From Allolobophora icterica (Eukaryota; Annelida; Clitellata; Crassiclitellata; Lumbricidae): DNA of 64,000 bases. Numbering within the stretch: position 1 is the stretch's first letter; every line of letters starts with the position of its first letter. The notes under the pieces are model-generated. The model was not told where the DNA came from and did not search any database. It saw nothing but the letters and a program-made list of their open reading frames with translations. The translations under genes were made by a program, and so were the position numbers. This document shows positions 1 through 12,700 of this stretch, piece by piece. Where the stretch lies: assembly GCA_963556255.1 (NCBI GenBank), contig OY744609.1, forward strand, positions 25,982,358 through 26,046,357, read 5' to 3'.

Positions 1-425
1 GATGAAGTTTGTTGAGCATGTTCGGAAGAAGGTTAACGCTCATTCGACGATTTGGCTTCTCCTATAAGAAAACGGACATATCACTGTTTTCAAGGTCACT
101 TCACTCTATTTCATTATTTCATTCAAATCATTTTAGCACTTTAATCACAAGAGTATACTAAAAGTGACTTGCAAACCGATGCAACTTCTCATTAAAGTGT
201 TAATAGCAGCCCTTCCAGATGTGTACTCAGAGGCTCCCCATAGTTTTCAAGTGTTGACAAAAGAAAATACAGAAACCAACCAAAGTAGCTGTATCCGACC
301 CACCCACAATATTGTTGTCCTGCATTGTCACAAAGCATGCCACACATTACCAAATCACTCCCAATCTCAATATTTTTACTGGCTTCAAATCCCCAAATAA
401 ACAGCGTACAAAGTCCTAAAGTCAA
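1..425. other. Unassigned AT-rich sequence
   Basis: No coding, RNA or clear repeat feature recognised. Confidence 0.4.
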
Positions 426-479
426 TTACATGCAACTCACTTCAAACCTTTCAACGATGCTATCTTTGTCAGTTGTTTT

Positions 480-770
480 CGATCCAACCACTCTGCTTAA
501 CCCACTCCTCTTTGCTCTAACACTTCTTTTGCCTCCATTAACCTTATCCTGGTAATAGCTGCATAGATCAAGCTGTTCCACCCCCCCCCCCGAACAAACT
601 CTTGCCACAATTATGACAACCAAGACATCATACCCACACTCACCAGCTCTGCACCTCTTGAAATATCTGCAAAGGTCTTCCACTCAAAGCCGAGAACATT
701 TCCTTTCAACAAATCCTACCACTACTGCTCCTCATCCCTCTCACTGCTCAAATTCTAATACCACCCAAAT
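480..770 (+). mobile_element. Degraded LINE 3' fragment
   Basis: Resembles 48760-49080 by eye (a shared Thr/Pro-rich stretch, then an ATCTCTGCAAAGGnCTT-like block and an ACAAATCCT block). The second copy reads like the end of a non-LTR reverse transcriptase (GFHSNLKTLFLFHKS). Contains a 12-C run near 580. Heavily mutated. Confidence 0.4.
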
Positions 771-1460
771 TTAGACGACACCTATAGTATAAAGGGACGA
801 AAAGGAGGCCCTTGTAGACATGATGGTGCAGTAAGCAAGTGTACAGTACGAGTTTGCAAATACACAACTGTGCAGTAGGATTTCTGAGGTCTGCATGGTT
901 AAATAGGTGTAGCGACGAAGAAATAATTGTTCACTACAAAAGAACACTACCCATCCTGCTATAGGCAGATTACACAAGTCAAGCCTAAGCCACTACTTAC
1001 TTACTTAAATGACCATTTCGCTGCAATGGGTTTACCTGGTCATAATGCTCCCCAGAATCAGATCCAATTTACACTGGGAAGACAGCAACCACTCACCAAA
1101 CCCTCTTGCCGACAATCTTCTCCGCCAGCATTGAAAGCGTAGTTAAATTTTTATTACTTTACGCACTGGTCATTTACATTATGCTTACTTACTATTATTC
1201 TTACTTATGAGTATGCCTATTTACAATTACGCTTAGTTACGATTACATCTGTTTACTGACATTGTTGTTGTTGGTTCGATTGGTATCCATAAGACTTGAT
1301 GTAATTACAAGACTTGCTCGTCTACATGTAAAAGTCTACAAGAGACAATAAATATTTCATGTTTTTAAAATTTAATGCTTGCAATAGGTAAAAGTTACAC
1401 ATAAAAGCATGCCCACTTACGAGCCTCCATTTATTTTTACTCTGGGTTATAAAAGAGTTT
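771..1460. other. Unassigned sequence
   Basis: Only a run of TTACTTAC/TTACTTATT-like short repeats around 1140-1250 is visible; nothing coding. Confidence 0.35.
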
Positions 1461-1465
1461 AGGGT

Positions 1466-1690
1466 GCACAATTATCTATTGGTTAGCAAGCTGGATTGTC
1501 AACCGAGATGTTGGGGGTTCAAATGCCAACCAGGACAGAAAGATATTTCCTGATTTCTGCTCAACTTGCACCCCTAGAAAACTCACCCATAAACTGAGCA
1601 GAATGACCACACTGTCCATTGGAGATCAAGTTGTGAGGGACAGGACTGGCCATGTGCCTTCCTATGAAGAAATACTTCGTATGCATGGCT
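1466..1690 (+). mobile_element. tRNA-derived SINE remnant (family 2)
   Basis: A tRNA-like head carries a box A-like TTGGTTAGCAAGCTGGA and a box B-like GGGGTTCAAATGCC, followed by CCAGGACAGAAAGATATTTC, similar to other heads in this window (6840-6770 and 17935-17835 on the minus strand). The 3' part is degraded. Confidence 0.55.
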
Positions 1691-1699
1691 GTCTCTGGC

Positions 1700-3100
1700 T
1701 TAGACTAATTAAGGATGCTCTTCTTCAATAAGCAGAGTTCAAAGGCTATATTTAAACATTTTGGTCCTAATCTGATCCATTCTGGAGATCTTGGTTTTAA
1801 AAATGTGCTAAATAAAAGAATAGGTTCCAATCCTATACAAAGACTTTGGTTTTCAAAGTGTTGGGTTTTCATAACTATACAAATGCCTTGGTTCTAATCT
1901 TATAACAAACTTCACTATTAAATTTTAATGTGCTATCATGAGACAGTCAGAAAGCAAACAGGACTATAGCAATGGACAGCATGATAATGTAGTACTTGTA
2001 GAAGTAGACCACAGACTACTTAATGGGGAATGACAGGTAGCAGCCAAAAATAGTCCACAAAACGATGACCTACTAAAACTAAATTCTAAGAAGTAAGTAA
2101 TGAAGGATAAAGTATAGGATTACAGATTATTGGTCTGTTTCTGCAAAGTCCAGGGCAAATCTGACAAAGCACACATACACATAGTCCCAAAGGAAGAAAA
2201 GTGAAATAGACCGACATACAAGCATATCCAATAATGGACAGAGAGATAGGTAGAGGACAGCCAGGGACCTGCATTACTAAGAACTGGCTAGGGGTAAACC
2301 TAAGTACAGAATAGATGTTGGCCAAGGGGTAAAAATCAGGACGAATAAGGTCAACTGAAGAAGAGGTAGATGAGGATGAGAATTAAGTCTAAGACTGAGG
2401 ATAGTTTAGCCCAGAGTATCGAAGGGGACTGACTGAAGGGGATAGAGATATATAAGGAAATGTATAGAGACAAAAAGAAAGATTGTGTTCCGTCAGTCGG
2501 AAGGGGACAACGAGAGCAGAATTTATCTAGTTACGCTGTGCTTGTTTTGGGTATGCATCTTGCTAATATATATATTTCAATCAAGTTCGTGTCTCTTTCT
2601 CTACTGTGACTAGCTTCCCCCACAGTCCGACACTATGTACGTCAAATGCCTTAGTTCTAATCTTAAGAAGTACCATCTTCAAACTGCTTATCCTCCAACG
2701 GCTGCAAATCTGTCCTTTGGTTAAAATGCGCTATATAAATAACTTGGTTCTAATCTTGTATAGAGACTTCGGTTGCACTATTCTGACCTTGGTGTCATTT
2801 GGCTGTTCGCCAGATGAAAGACTTTTGATGTCGTTTGAAATGTTGCTGTCCTTCTTGTTGCAGTAACCTGAAGCATTGCGTCGTCTCTCGGCTGCAAATA
2901 ATCTAATCTTATTAAATCAAATCAAAAGAATTCCTAAATCATGCATGTAGATTTGATCCAATCAAACGAACAAAATTAAATAATCAGTGACCGAACAAAC
3001 CTGACAGAAGGCAATTGTTTAGCATTGTCTATAAACAGATTTCTATAAATTACAATTAGATTTGGCTAGAGCAGTTCAGCAACACTGGGGCAGCAGCTGA
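1700..3100. other. Unassigned sequence
   Basis: A loose repeat of a 'cttggttctaatctt' word recurs (about 1750, 1790, 1880, 2650, 2750), suggesting old tandem or dispersed repeats. No gene recognised. Confidence 0.35.
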
Positions 3101-3104
3101 ATTA

Positions 3105-3143
3105 GTATTCATTGTTTACAGACTGTCTGTAAACAATGAATAC
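3105..3143. repeat. 39-nt near-perfect palindrome
   Basis: 18-nt arms beginning GTATTCATTGTTTACAGA separated by CTG form a perfect hairpin. A partial outer pairing (GGCAGCAGCTG and CAACAGCTGCC) flanks it. Confidence 0.9.
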
Positions 3144-3528
3144 CTCAACAGCTGCCAGAAGTCAGCCTTATCTAATTCAGATGGCAGTGAATTATAAGAC
3201 ATATATGTATGCCAATATGTTAATCTGGCATCACAAATTCTGTAGTAACATTTACATCGAAGTGTTCACGTAAATCTTACGGCTGACCTTGCGTTCACAT
3301 GTATAGCTATCAAACCAGTGACTGCAGCAAACTGATGAGAACATATAGCTTAAGAAGACAATTTGTTAAGTGTACAAGCAAAGTCTGGTGTAAGCTATAT
3401 GAAGAAATAGCTCAAAGAATGAATGAATTGGTTACTGAACAAACAAACAAATGAAGATGATTAGTACATGTAGATTGAACAGATGAATGCACTAACGAAC
3501 GCATGAACAGATAAACAAATAAACGGTT

Positions 3529-3714
3529 AACAGGTAAGTAAAAAGTAGCTGTTAAGCCCACTTGGTTCCTTGTCCTTGTGTTCAAATCCACTGAAAGTGT
3601 CTGCTCTTTTCTTTGGCTGAGCAGCTGAGTCATCCTCTGATGAACAGCTGCTCAAGTCAGCTGTCTGGCCGACCAACGCATTAATCTGCTTCACTGCCAC
3701 CAGCAGACGAGTTT
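3529..3714 (-). CDS. RhoGEF exon, last one found (3' end uncertain)
   Basis: Acceptor tttttctacag. Codes for [51 protein letters not shown]. The (R)AETFxGF motif follows the PH region in ARHGEF18 and AKAP13. The frame then runs to TAA at 3527-3529. A weak donor (CCAA|GTGGGC, exon end 3562) would allow further exons beyond the left edge; no polyadenylation signal was seen just downstream, so the true end is open. Confidence 0.78.
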
Positions 3715-6700
3715 CTGTAGAAAAATTATGCACAGCAATTCGTTTATTTATTCAAAATTTATTTACCTATAAACTAATTTATTTACTTTCCAATGGATCA
3801 TTTATCAGATAAAAACAATTTTCTTAATCGCTAATTTATTCACTTATTCACTAAATTATTCACTTATTTGTCAATTTATTTTGGTAATTTATTTGCTTAT
3901 TCGCTAAATTACTTATTGGTGTTGCTCAATTACATCTACTATCCTCACTGTATCTTCTAGAACAGTCATGCTCAACATTAGAGCTGTAACAACTACTTTA
4001 ACATGTGAAAAACTATCTGCAAAATACTCCCACAAAGATCTTTACCTTCACCATAGCTTCATTTTGTGGATAGGATGTACACAGTCTAGTGGTTATATCC
4101 TTTACTGTCAACCAAAGACTTCACAGGGAATGGACAAATGATATTTAAGAATGGTTAGTAGGAAGTCTCCAGGAACTGAGCCACTCAGCACTGGACAGAA
4201 TGGAGTGGAGAGACATTGTCAGGAAACATGAGACACCTACGGGGCCTTTGTACATTGTAGTTTTCAGATTTTCTTACCAAGCTGCAGGACTGCATTGATG
4301 AGATGTAAAGGATCAAAGGTTTCATTCTCATTCAATTTCTGAAAAACAAAACATAAAAACTGCCAAATCGTTTTGAAAAACAGAGTTTCAAATTTCAAAA
4401 CATGCATTAACCTAACTGACATAGAAACTCTAAAGGTTGCATAAACAGGATCAACCAGTCAGATGTATTTGCCGAGGATAAACAAAATAATGGAGTCACA
4501 AACACTTGATACCCATGGCTTCCCTTGTGGCAGCGATCATGTGAGTTGCAGACTTGTATAAGACATAGACTTAAATATCACAAAACAATAAACACAGACT
4601 TATATAACACAGACACCTAGCAAAGACTTATATAAGTCTCTCTAAGTTATAGACATTACACAATGAACTTGTATTACATAATATCTATATTAACCCTTTA
4701 ACGATGAGAGGGATTAGTTTTCCATGCATTTTAGCACATGCTCGTCATTAAAGGGTTAAACACAGGCTTATATTATACAGACATTAAACAGAGACATATA
4801 TTATGGTCTGAAAGACTTACCATTTTCTCATCCCTGCGATCGATTGTTTCAAGCATCTCAAGAATGATCTGTGTCTTCTCCTGGCAAAGCATTGCAATCT
4901 TTCGATCCTTTTCGTGTAGAATATCTAAAGTAAACGAATTAAGATCAAGGTCACGCTATATAAATGTATATATACTAGAGTAGACACTTGCTAAAACATG
5001 CTTCATTATATATATAATTGTATATATATATATACATATATACATATAGATTATAGATATGTATATATATTATATATGTATACACATATTATATATGCAT
5101 ATATATATATAAAGAATTATATTCTTCATGTAAAAAATGCTGACTACCCCTAGTGGACGAACTGAACAGGTCTTCTGCAAACTAAATAGGTAGTTACCTA
5201 GCATCTGCTGAATCTTTGGCGCCGATGAATCACTTGAGATGAATCCATTCATCGAAGATGTCGTTTGGCTACCCACATCTAAAAATATAAATATGCTTTC
5301 GTCAGTATTACTATTGCTATTTTTAGTTAAACTTAGTTATTGTTTTTATTCTTTTTAACAAAAGGATTGATAAAAACTATACGAGACATATATAAAGCTT
5401 TATTATTATTGTTGTTATTACTATTATATTTATTATAGCATTATTATTCTTATTCTTATTTTCGATGACTTGTAAGTGTCAATAGATCAAGCTTTGAGCC
5501 ATCAATGCGCCTGATTTGCAACATAGCATTAACTCGACAAGGCATACAGTACTTGATTTTTTTAAGTGTAATTAATTAACAGACAGTTCAATGACAACAG
5601 TAATTCAGAATTCAACATAAAATTCTCTACATGCACAAACGTTTCAAGAACATTTGTAACTTAAACTATTAACACAATCTTTTTGCAATTGCTCAGCAAT
5701 GCGACCACTAGGGTTCCACCGGAAACCGCCTCGGATATTCGCTTCCGCCGGAAATCCCGTTTCCGGAAGTATTCGCCTCGGCAAATATTGTAGACGCAAA
5801 TAGTTGCCAAAAAATTGTCTTCAAAAAAAATTTTTTTCTTTAAAAACTTATTCAATAAACTTACGTATATAAAATTATAAATGTTGAACCTTCAAAACAA
5901 TTACACAGAAAACTTCACAACTGCACAGAAATGACTACAATTCAAAATGTATCAGTCACTTATTACAAGTACACAAATTTATGTCGATAATTTCTTATTA
6001 CATGAAAATGTGAAGCTTCGCATATGGAACAAATGGTACACGGTTCGTTTCCGGTTCGTTACCGGATCCGGCAAAAATACATCCAAATACCGTACTCCGA
6101 TTCGGTTTCCGGCAGAAAATGTCTTACCGGTGGACCCCTAGCGACCACCTTACACGCCCTTTTCCCACTAGGTAGGCAGATAAGACTGGATATGCCCAAT
6201 GCCCATGTTGCAAATCTTGCATGCCTGGAGAAAACATGCTGTTATGCAATGTGACACATCCATAATCAAATATCATTCTATTATCATTGTTCAATTTATT
6301 ACTACCATTACTATTATTAATTATTACTATGATGATGATGATGTTTATTATTATAATTAATGTTACTGCCAACATTGTTGTTACGCATCAGTCTGTTGAG
6401 AAAATGGATCAACTGCAAAAAATCGAAACAGACTGCTAGAAAGCAGGTTGTGCCATCATGTGACCTACCATCCTGTGAGCATTTAAAGATGGCGTCCTTG
6501 AGCAGTGCAATCCAGTTACTGCGTTCCTCTGTTGATTTGCAAATGAGCTCGTACATTTCTGGTTCATCGCTCGAGCAGATGAGGTAGAAACCGCGACTGT
6601 CACGCATGTCATCCTTCTCACGTACGAGTAACTTTGACAGCGACACAACCGACGACTACAAAGACAGGGCAAATAGTAAAATATTAAAATGCTAGAAGAA

Positions 6701-9700
6701 GAGCAGTCCCTTGAGGCAGCCATTGTTAGCGACTTCATTTTTCTTAGCCTCGGCATAATTTGAAACAAGTTTTTGTCCTGGTGGGGATTTGAATTCTCGA
6801 CCTCACGGTTGACAGTCAAGCATGCTAACCACAAGACTATCACGGTAAAATGTTAAACTAGTCCTAGAATGTTACTTTAAATACTGTACTGTAATGGTAT
6901 GCAATCATCAGTGTAAATATAGAGACCCAGATCTAAATATGATAAAGAGGTGATCCGTTCAGAGCCAGATAAAGTACACACAGGTCTCAGAGGACATATC
7001 TGAGTAATCTGCGTGGAGGCCCAAAATTTGAATTTCTAACTTACAATTATGGACGGGTTAATGAAAGAAAAATTTGGAGAATGTTCATATTGAAGGGCAT
7101 CGCACAGAGAGATTCAAGAAGAAAAACAACTGAAATAAGCATTTATATTGCATCAAAACTCAGACTGAGTTAGAAATATGATCTCCACTTAACTGTTCAA
7201 CCAATATTAAGTGGCACTTTATCAAAACCGTTTAGGTTGCTTAGAGTGTCTAAGCCTTAAACAGTCATGTTTTCACTACTGAATGATCAGACAGCACACA
7301 CATACATACACACGCACCTTGCCATCCTGGGAAAAGAAATAGTACTTTTGGTTACTCTCCGTCAGGAAGAACATTATGTCCGAGAGAACGACAGCAAGCA
7401 CTTCTGAAAGAACAACCGCAGGACAAAAATATAAATCAACACAAAACCACTTGAGAATCAAAATAACAGGAGAACATTTTATAAGTTATGCTAAACTATC
7501 TAATCTAATCTAATAAAATCTATATCTTCGTTTTCATAATGTGCAAGGCATCACTTCTTAACTGCAGTCAACATTGTAATTCATTGGATAAGATAATAAA
7601 TAGTTTCGTATCCAAGTTAAAATAATTCTAATGACTTCAGTCGCTCCTTTGTTATAATGTACATGTACATGCATCGCTTACAGTTAAACCAGAGGACCAC
7701 GGGTGGAACTTTGCCAAACATCAGAGTGGTGGTGACCAATCCTCTCCTCCTTCCCCTTCCGTCTCCCTCTTCCCCCTCTCTATATACGAATTTATTCTGC
7801 TTTCTGCACCACTTGCTTTATATCATTAACAAGACTGCTATTAGCAAGAAAATATTTTTAGCACAGGACTATAAACTGGTGGTGAGTGTCACCACCACTT
7901 TTAAGAGCGGTGGTGACCGGACACCACCGTCACAGTGCAAAGTTCCACCTATGCATCGGACTAGTAATCCAGCTGAAACGCGGTTACCAGTATACATGGG
8001 TGAGAAAAATGGATCAGTAACATATAACAAATATGAACATCTTGAAAGGGTGCTTTTAAAATGCTATGAAAGAATGAAATAAACAAAGAAAATGGACAGA
8101 TGACTGGATGGATGAATGATTGGATGAATGAATGAATGGATGAATGGATGGATGGATGGATGAATAGATGAATGAATGGATAGATGAATGAATGGATAGA
8201 TGAATGAATGGATGGAAGAAAGTACTGATGTAATGAATGGATGATGGATTGGTGAATGGATGAATGAATGGATGGATGAATGGATGGATGGATGAATGGA
8301 AGAAAGTACTGATGCAATGAATGGATGATGGATGGATGGATATACATGGAGATTATAGAGTAGGGAAAGCATGGAGAGTAACGAAAAATGAACATACAAA
8401 TGAATCATGAGGATCAAATTACTGGATGTACGTTGGAAATAACTTTCCAAAGTCCTGTTGCTGTTTGCACCAATGCATCAATACAGGACAGAGTAAATAT
8501 GGCTGTACAAAGGCACTAGTTGTGTTTACATTAAGCATTGGTCTACTTTTATGGTTGTCAGGCTGGCGATAATCTATCGAAAGTGAAAACTTGGCAATGA
8601 AAATGATGATTATATAGCATAGGCAAGCCTTGTATACATTACAATTAGATGATAATGGATGACTGACTGAATAAATAAACGAATGAATGGATGACTGAAC
8701 TGTTGAACATGTACCAGTATAATAATAAACATGTTACATTTAATTACTAATAACCCCTCGATTTAGCACAGGATACCAATTACCTATTAAATTACCGATA
8801 ATGACATTCAAATGACCAAATTCTATTGTTTGCAAGGTGTTAAAATCAATATTCTACAGCATCCGTTTTTGACTGAGCGTAACTGACTGCATCATTCTAG
8901 ATTGTAAGAGGTTGCACTAAGTTTATGTGTAAACAAGAGTTGATAGCTTCTGTCCAGAGGACTGTAATTTCCTAACGTGATTAACCATCGACTGACGTCT
9001 TCTGCCACTGAAGTAATTAGATTAGATTAGACTTACCACAAGACTTGCCACGTGCTGACATCCACTTGACATAACCTTCGTGATGAAGTTTCCGATCTGA
9101 CACAAGCAGTTCGAATTTCTAACAACAAATACATCAGTAATCCAATACTTCACGCATTCAAATTAACTTTAGCTCATCTGACGCTTACCAAGTTCCATGC
9201 ATAATTTTAATAACTATACAATGCAGTGTGGTCTCAAATTTAATCAGTCAAGACTCCAGGCTGGTTTTTATCAAATCAAAGAACAGATTTGTTAAGTTCT
9301 TTCCCTTAGAGTTCATCATCTTTTTTCTTATTATTATTACTTACTGAGCATCATTATGTTCTGAAAATTGACCCAGTTTGACCACAACACTTTAAACCAA
9401 TTATGAGAATTGTCACTGCACCCAAATTAATAAACAGAATTTTGGCCAGAATTATCAGAATTTGGTCACCACACCTTCAACAAATTATCAGAACCAGCCT
9501 AATCTGTTCATAGTATCTACTAGCTAGTTGGATAAAAGTCCCTTCTGGGAAAATCCTCTGTTGCTTCTCTTTAGCTAAAACCTTGTTTTGTTTTAATATT
9601 ATTCGTGAGATGACATTGACCTCATATGTCAATGTTTCTAAATGTATTAAATGAATCACACATGTTGCACTTGAGGCTACGATGTTATACAAGTCACACT

Positions 9701-12700
9701 GAAGTCTACGATTTTTTTATATTTTTTATTCCGGATATTTCTATAGCGCCTCTCGAAGTCAACTACTACTCAGAGGCGCTCCAGACTACAGCATTTGATA
9801 CTGTGCCGGAATTTTCACGCCGAAGCACCACGAGCAATTGCGAGTGAAGGACTTGCCCAAGGTCCGTACACAGCAGCTAGAGTGGAATTCAAACCTGCAA
9901 CCCTCCGGTCACAAGGCGCTGAACTTACCACTGAGCCACCACACCCTACGATGCTATGCATGTTGCTCGCACTTAAGGCTACAAAGAGGTTATTATTATT
10001 TGATTTGGCCACTGCACCTTAAACTTGCTTCCCCTGAAGATTGTCGATGACTTTTGATCGAGTCTGTTGAGTATGTCAGCCAAGCGCTGGCGCCTAGCAA
10101 ACACATCAACCTGAGCATTGACGAAGTTGATGATGCTCTTGATCAAGGTCAGTGCATTGTTCAAAAGCTGCCTCTCCTGAACATCTATTGGACAAGATTC
10201 AAAAGAATATTTTTTTATTCATATAAATTTATAAATGTCTAGATAAATACACCAGAGACCCCTTGCAACATAACATAACATAACATAACATAACATATCG
10301 TTTATTGGTCCCAAAAAAAGTACTGCAGATACACTGTATCACATTTTTTCATAGGCTGTAACAACAGTCAACAAACTCTAAACAATCATCTCTATATAAC
10401 AAACAGAAATAATAGTAATTCTTAAATAAATCAGTTCCTATTCAGGTTAAGAAGGAAAACTCTGTTTGTTTAGGATAATATAATAAATCAAAGTAGAGAA
10501 GAAATATGCAAGAAGTAGTCTTCGAGATATAGGGAGTAGGATCTCAATGGGATGCTCAGAAGGGAAAAATTCCCGCTGGGTAGAGCACCCCTAGTTCGGT
10601 AATTAATAACGATGGTAGGGTCATAATTAGTACTTCTTTGCTATTAATGTTGAGCCATGCTAGTCAGGACCAATAAACAACAATTAGCCACTAAAGGGAA
10701 GTTCTAGATCTGACAATGAGGAGACTGAGATGCCCTCCGAGAGCAGCCATTTCCTGAGATGGTTTTTGAACAAACTGAGGGTTGGAAGAAGTTTGATCCT
10801 TTTGGGCAAAAGGATCAAACATAAGGATCATAACATAATCATAATCATAACACGGTTTCTAATATAACAAAGTTTGGGATATACACCCCATGTTTATCGG
10901 AACTGTAATCTCGAGATTCCTTCAGCATCCACATAGGCTAAGTCACGGGTACCAGTTTATTTACAGGCGCTCGGCAAAAAAAATTGATAGGCAGAGGTCA
11001 AGATCCAAAGGGTAAGGCAGGCAGAAAGTCAGATGGCTAAGGTGAATGGTGTTTAGAATTGAAGCAGAGATGGAAGCAAGTGGAAGAGGATGGATCAGGA
11101 TAAGATTTGTGCAAGAGCAGTGTTTTCACTTTTGAGTGAATGACCTGTGGAGAGATGGCAAGAGGAGAGCTTCTAGTTCATTTCATTTAGTTCAGCTTTA
11201 GAAAATGACCTCGTTATTACATGATTCTATTTGAAGGCAATTGCTCATATGAATCTCAAAGACAAAGTTATATTGATTGAGTTTCCCAATTTCCAATGTA
11301 CTAATTTTCATCATAGCAATTAGTGTCATTGTAATTTATGTCATGGTAATTATCAATACAGTAAATAATCATTCTAATAATCTACATGAAAATTATTACT
11401 GTGGCAATTATCGAACTGATAGTTAGTTGCCTGAGAGTCACATTCTGTGTGACTTTGCACATGTTAAAATCTTGTTCACAGTGACATGCTAATTATCATC
11501 ACAGATTTATTGTCATGGTAATTACCATTAAGTCAATTATCCTCATGGTAATTATTATCATAGACAACAGCTATCTTGCCAGTTTTCCTAGACATGAAAT
11601 GGAGCAGAGTTTTACCGATTGTGGTCTTAATGATTGGTTCGATGAGAAGTGGATATTTCGTCAGACGCTGAGTAACGAGTAAAATGCACTCATCGACTCC
11701 AAGACGTCGACAGACATTGCGATGGCTGCACTTCTGTGATAACAAAAACCAAAACAATATGTAACGCAAACAAATGTTTACACTGAGCACTTCAGAGGTT
11801 CGTAAAATAAGCTATAAAAATAGCCAAATGTGTACACACAAATGCAGGGTGCTACATAAATACTCTGTGCTACGTAAATACTCTGTGCTACATAAACACT
11901 CTTGTGCTACATAAATACTCTTGTGCTACATAAATACTCTGTGCTACATAAATACTCTGTGCTACATAAATACTCTTGTGCTACATAAATACTCTGAGCA
12001 ACATAAATACTCCTGTGCTACATAAATACTGTTGTGCTACATAAATACTCTGTGCTACATAAATACTCTGTGCTACATAAATACTTTTGTGCTACATAAA
12101 TACTCTGTGCTACATAAATACTCTGTGCTACATAAATACTCTGTGCTACATAAATACTCTGTGCTACATAAATACTCTTGTGCTACATAAATACTCTGTG
12201 CTACATAAATACTCTGTGCTACATAAATACTCTGTGCTACATAAATACTCTGTGCTACATAAATACTCTGTGCTACATAAATACTGTGCTACATAAATAC
12301 TCTCAGCGAATGAATTTCATTGAATTCTCACATCTATGAAAGTTTGAAACTTCTTATCAGTTTTTCGCAGTTCCTTGTAAATGCCAACAGCTTCCGCATG
12401 ACGAGAACAGAATTCGCCGTATGCTGATTGCATTTGGTTCCCAGTTTGACCCTGGAACTACAAGACAGTTAAAACATAATGAATGATTATATATACAATT
12501 ATACATGGCACCTCAGTCATCTAGTACAACTGTTGTTGGGTTCTGCCTGTGTACCGCAACCCATCATCGGTCACCTCCCAGTTATCTGAGAACATGTGCT
12601 TACTTATGAACTTTTTAGTTCTTAATGAATTCACTATCATTTAGGTCATCCAGGCAGATTTTGTGATACACTTCAAAGACCTTATATCAGGCATCGAGTT

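Noticed and set aside
9731..9946. Functional tRNA gene
   Set aside because: Box A and B are present but the sequence does not fold to a complete cloverleaf with an anticodon arm, and it repeats with a SINE body and tail.
11850..12305. CRISPR-like direct repeats
   Set aside because: Units are contiguous with no spacers and the genome is clearly eukaryotic.
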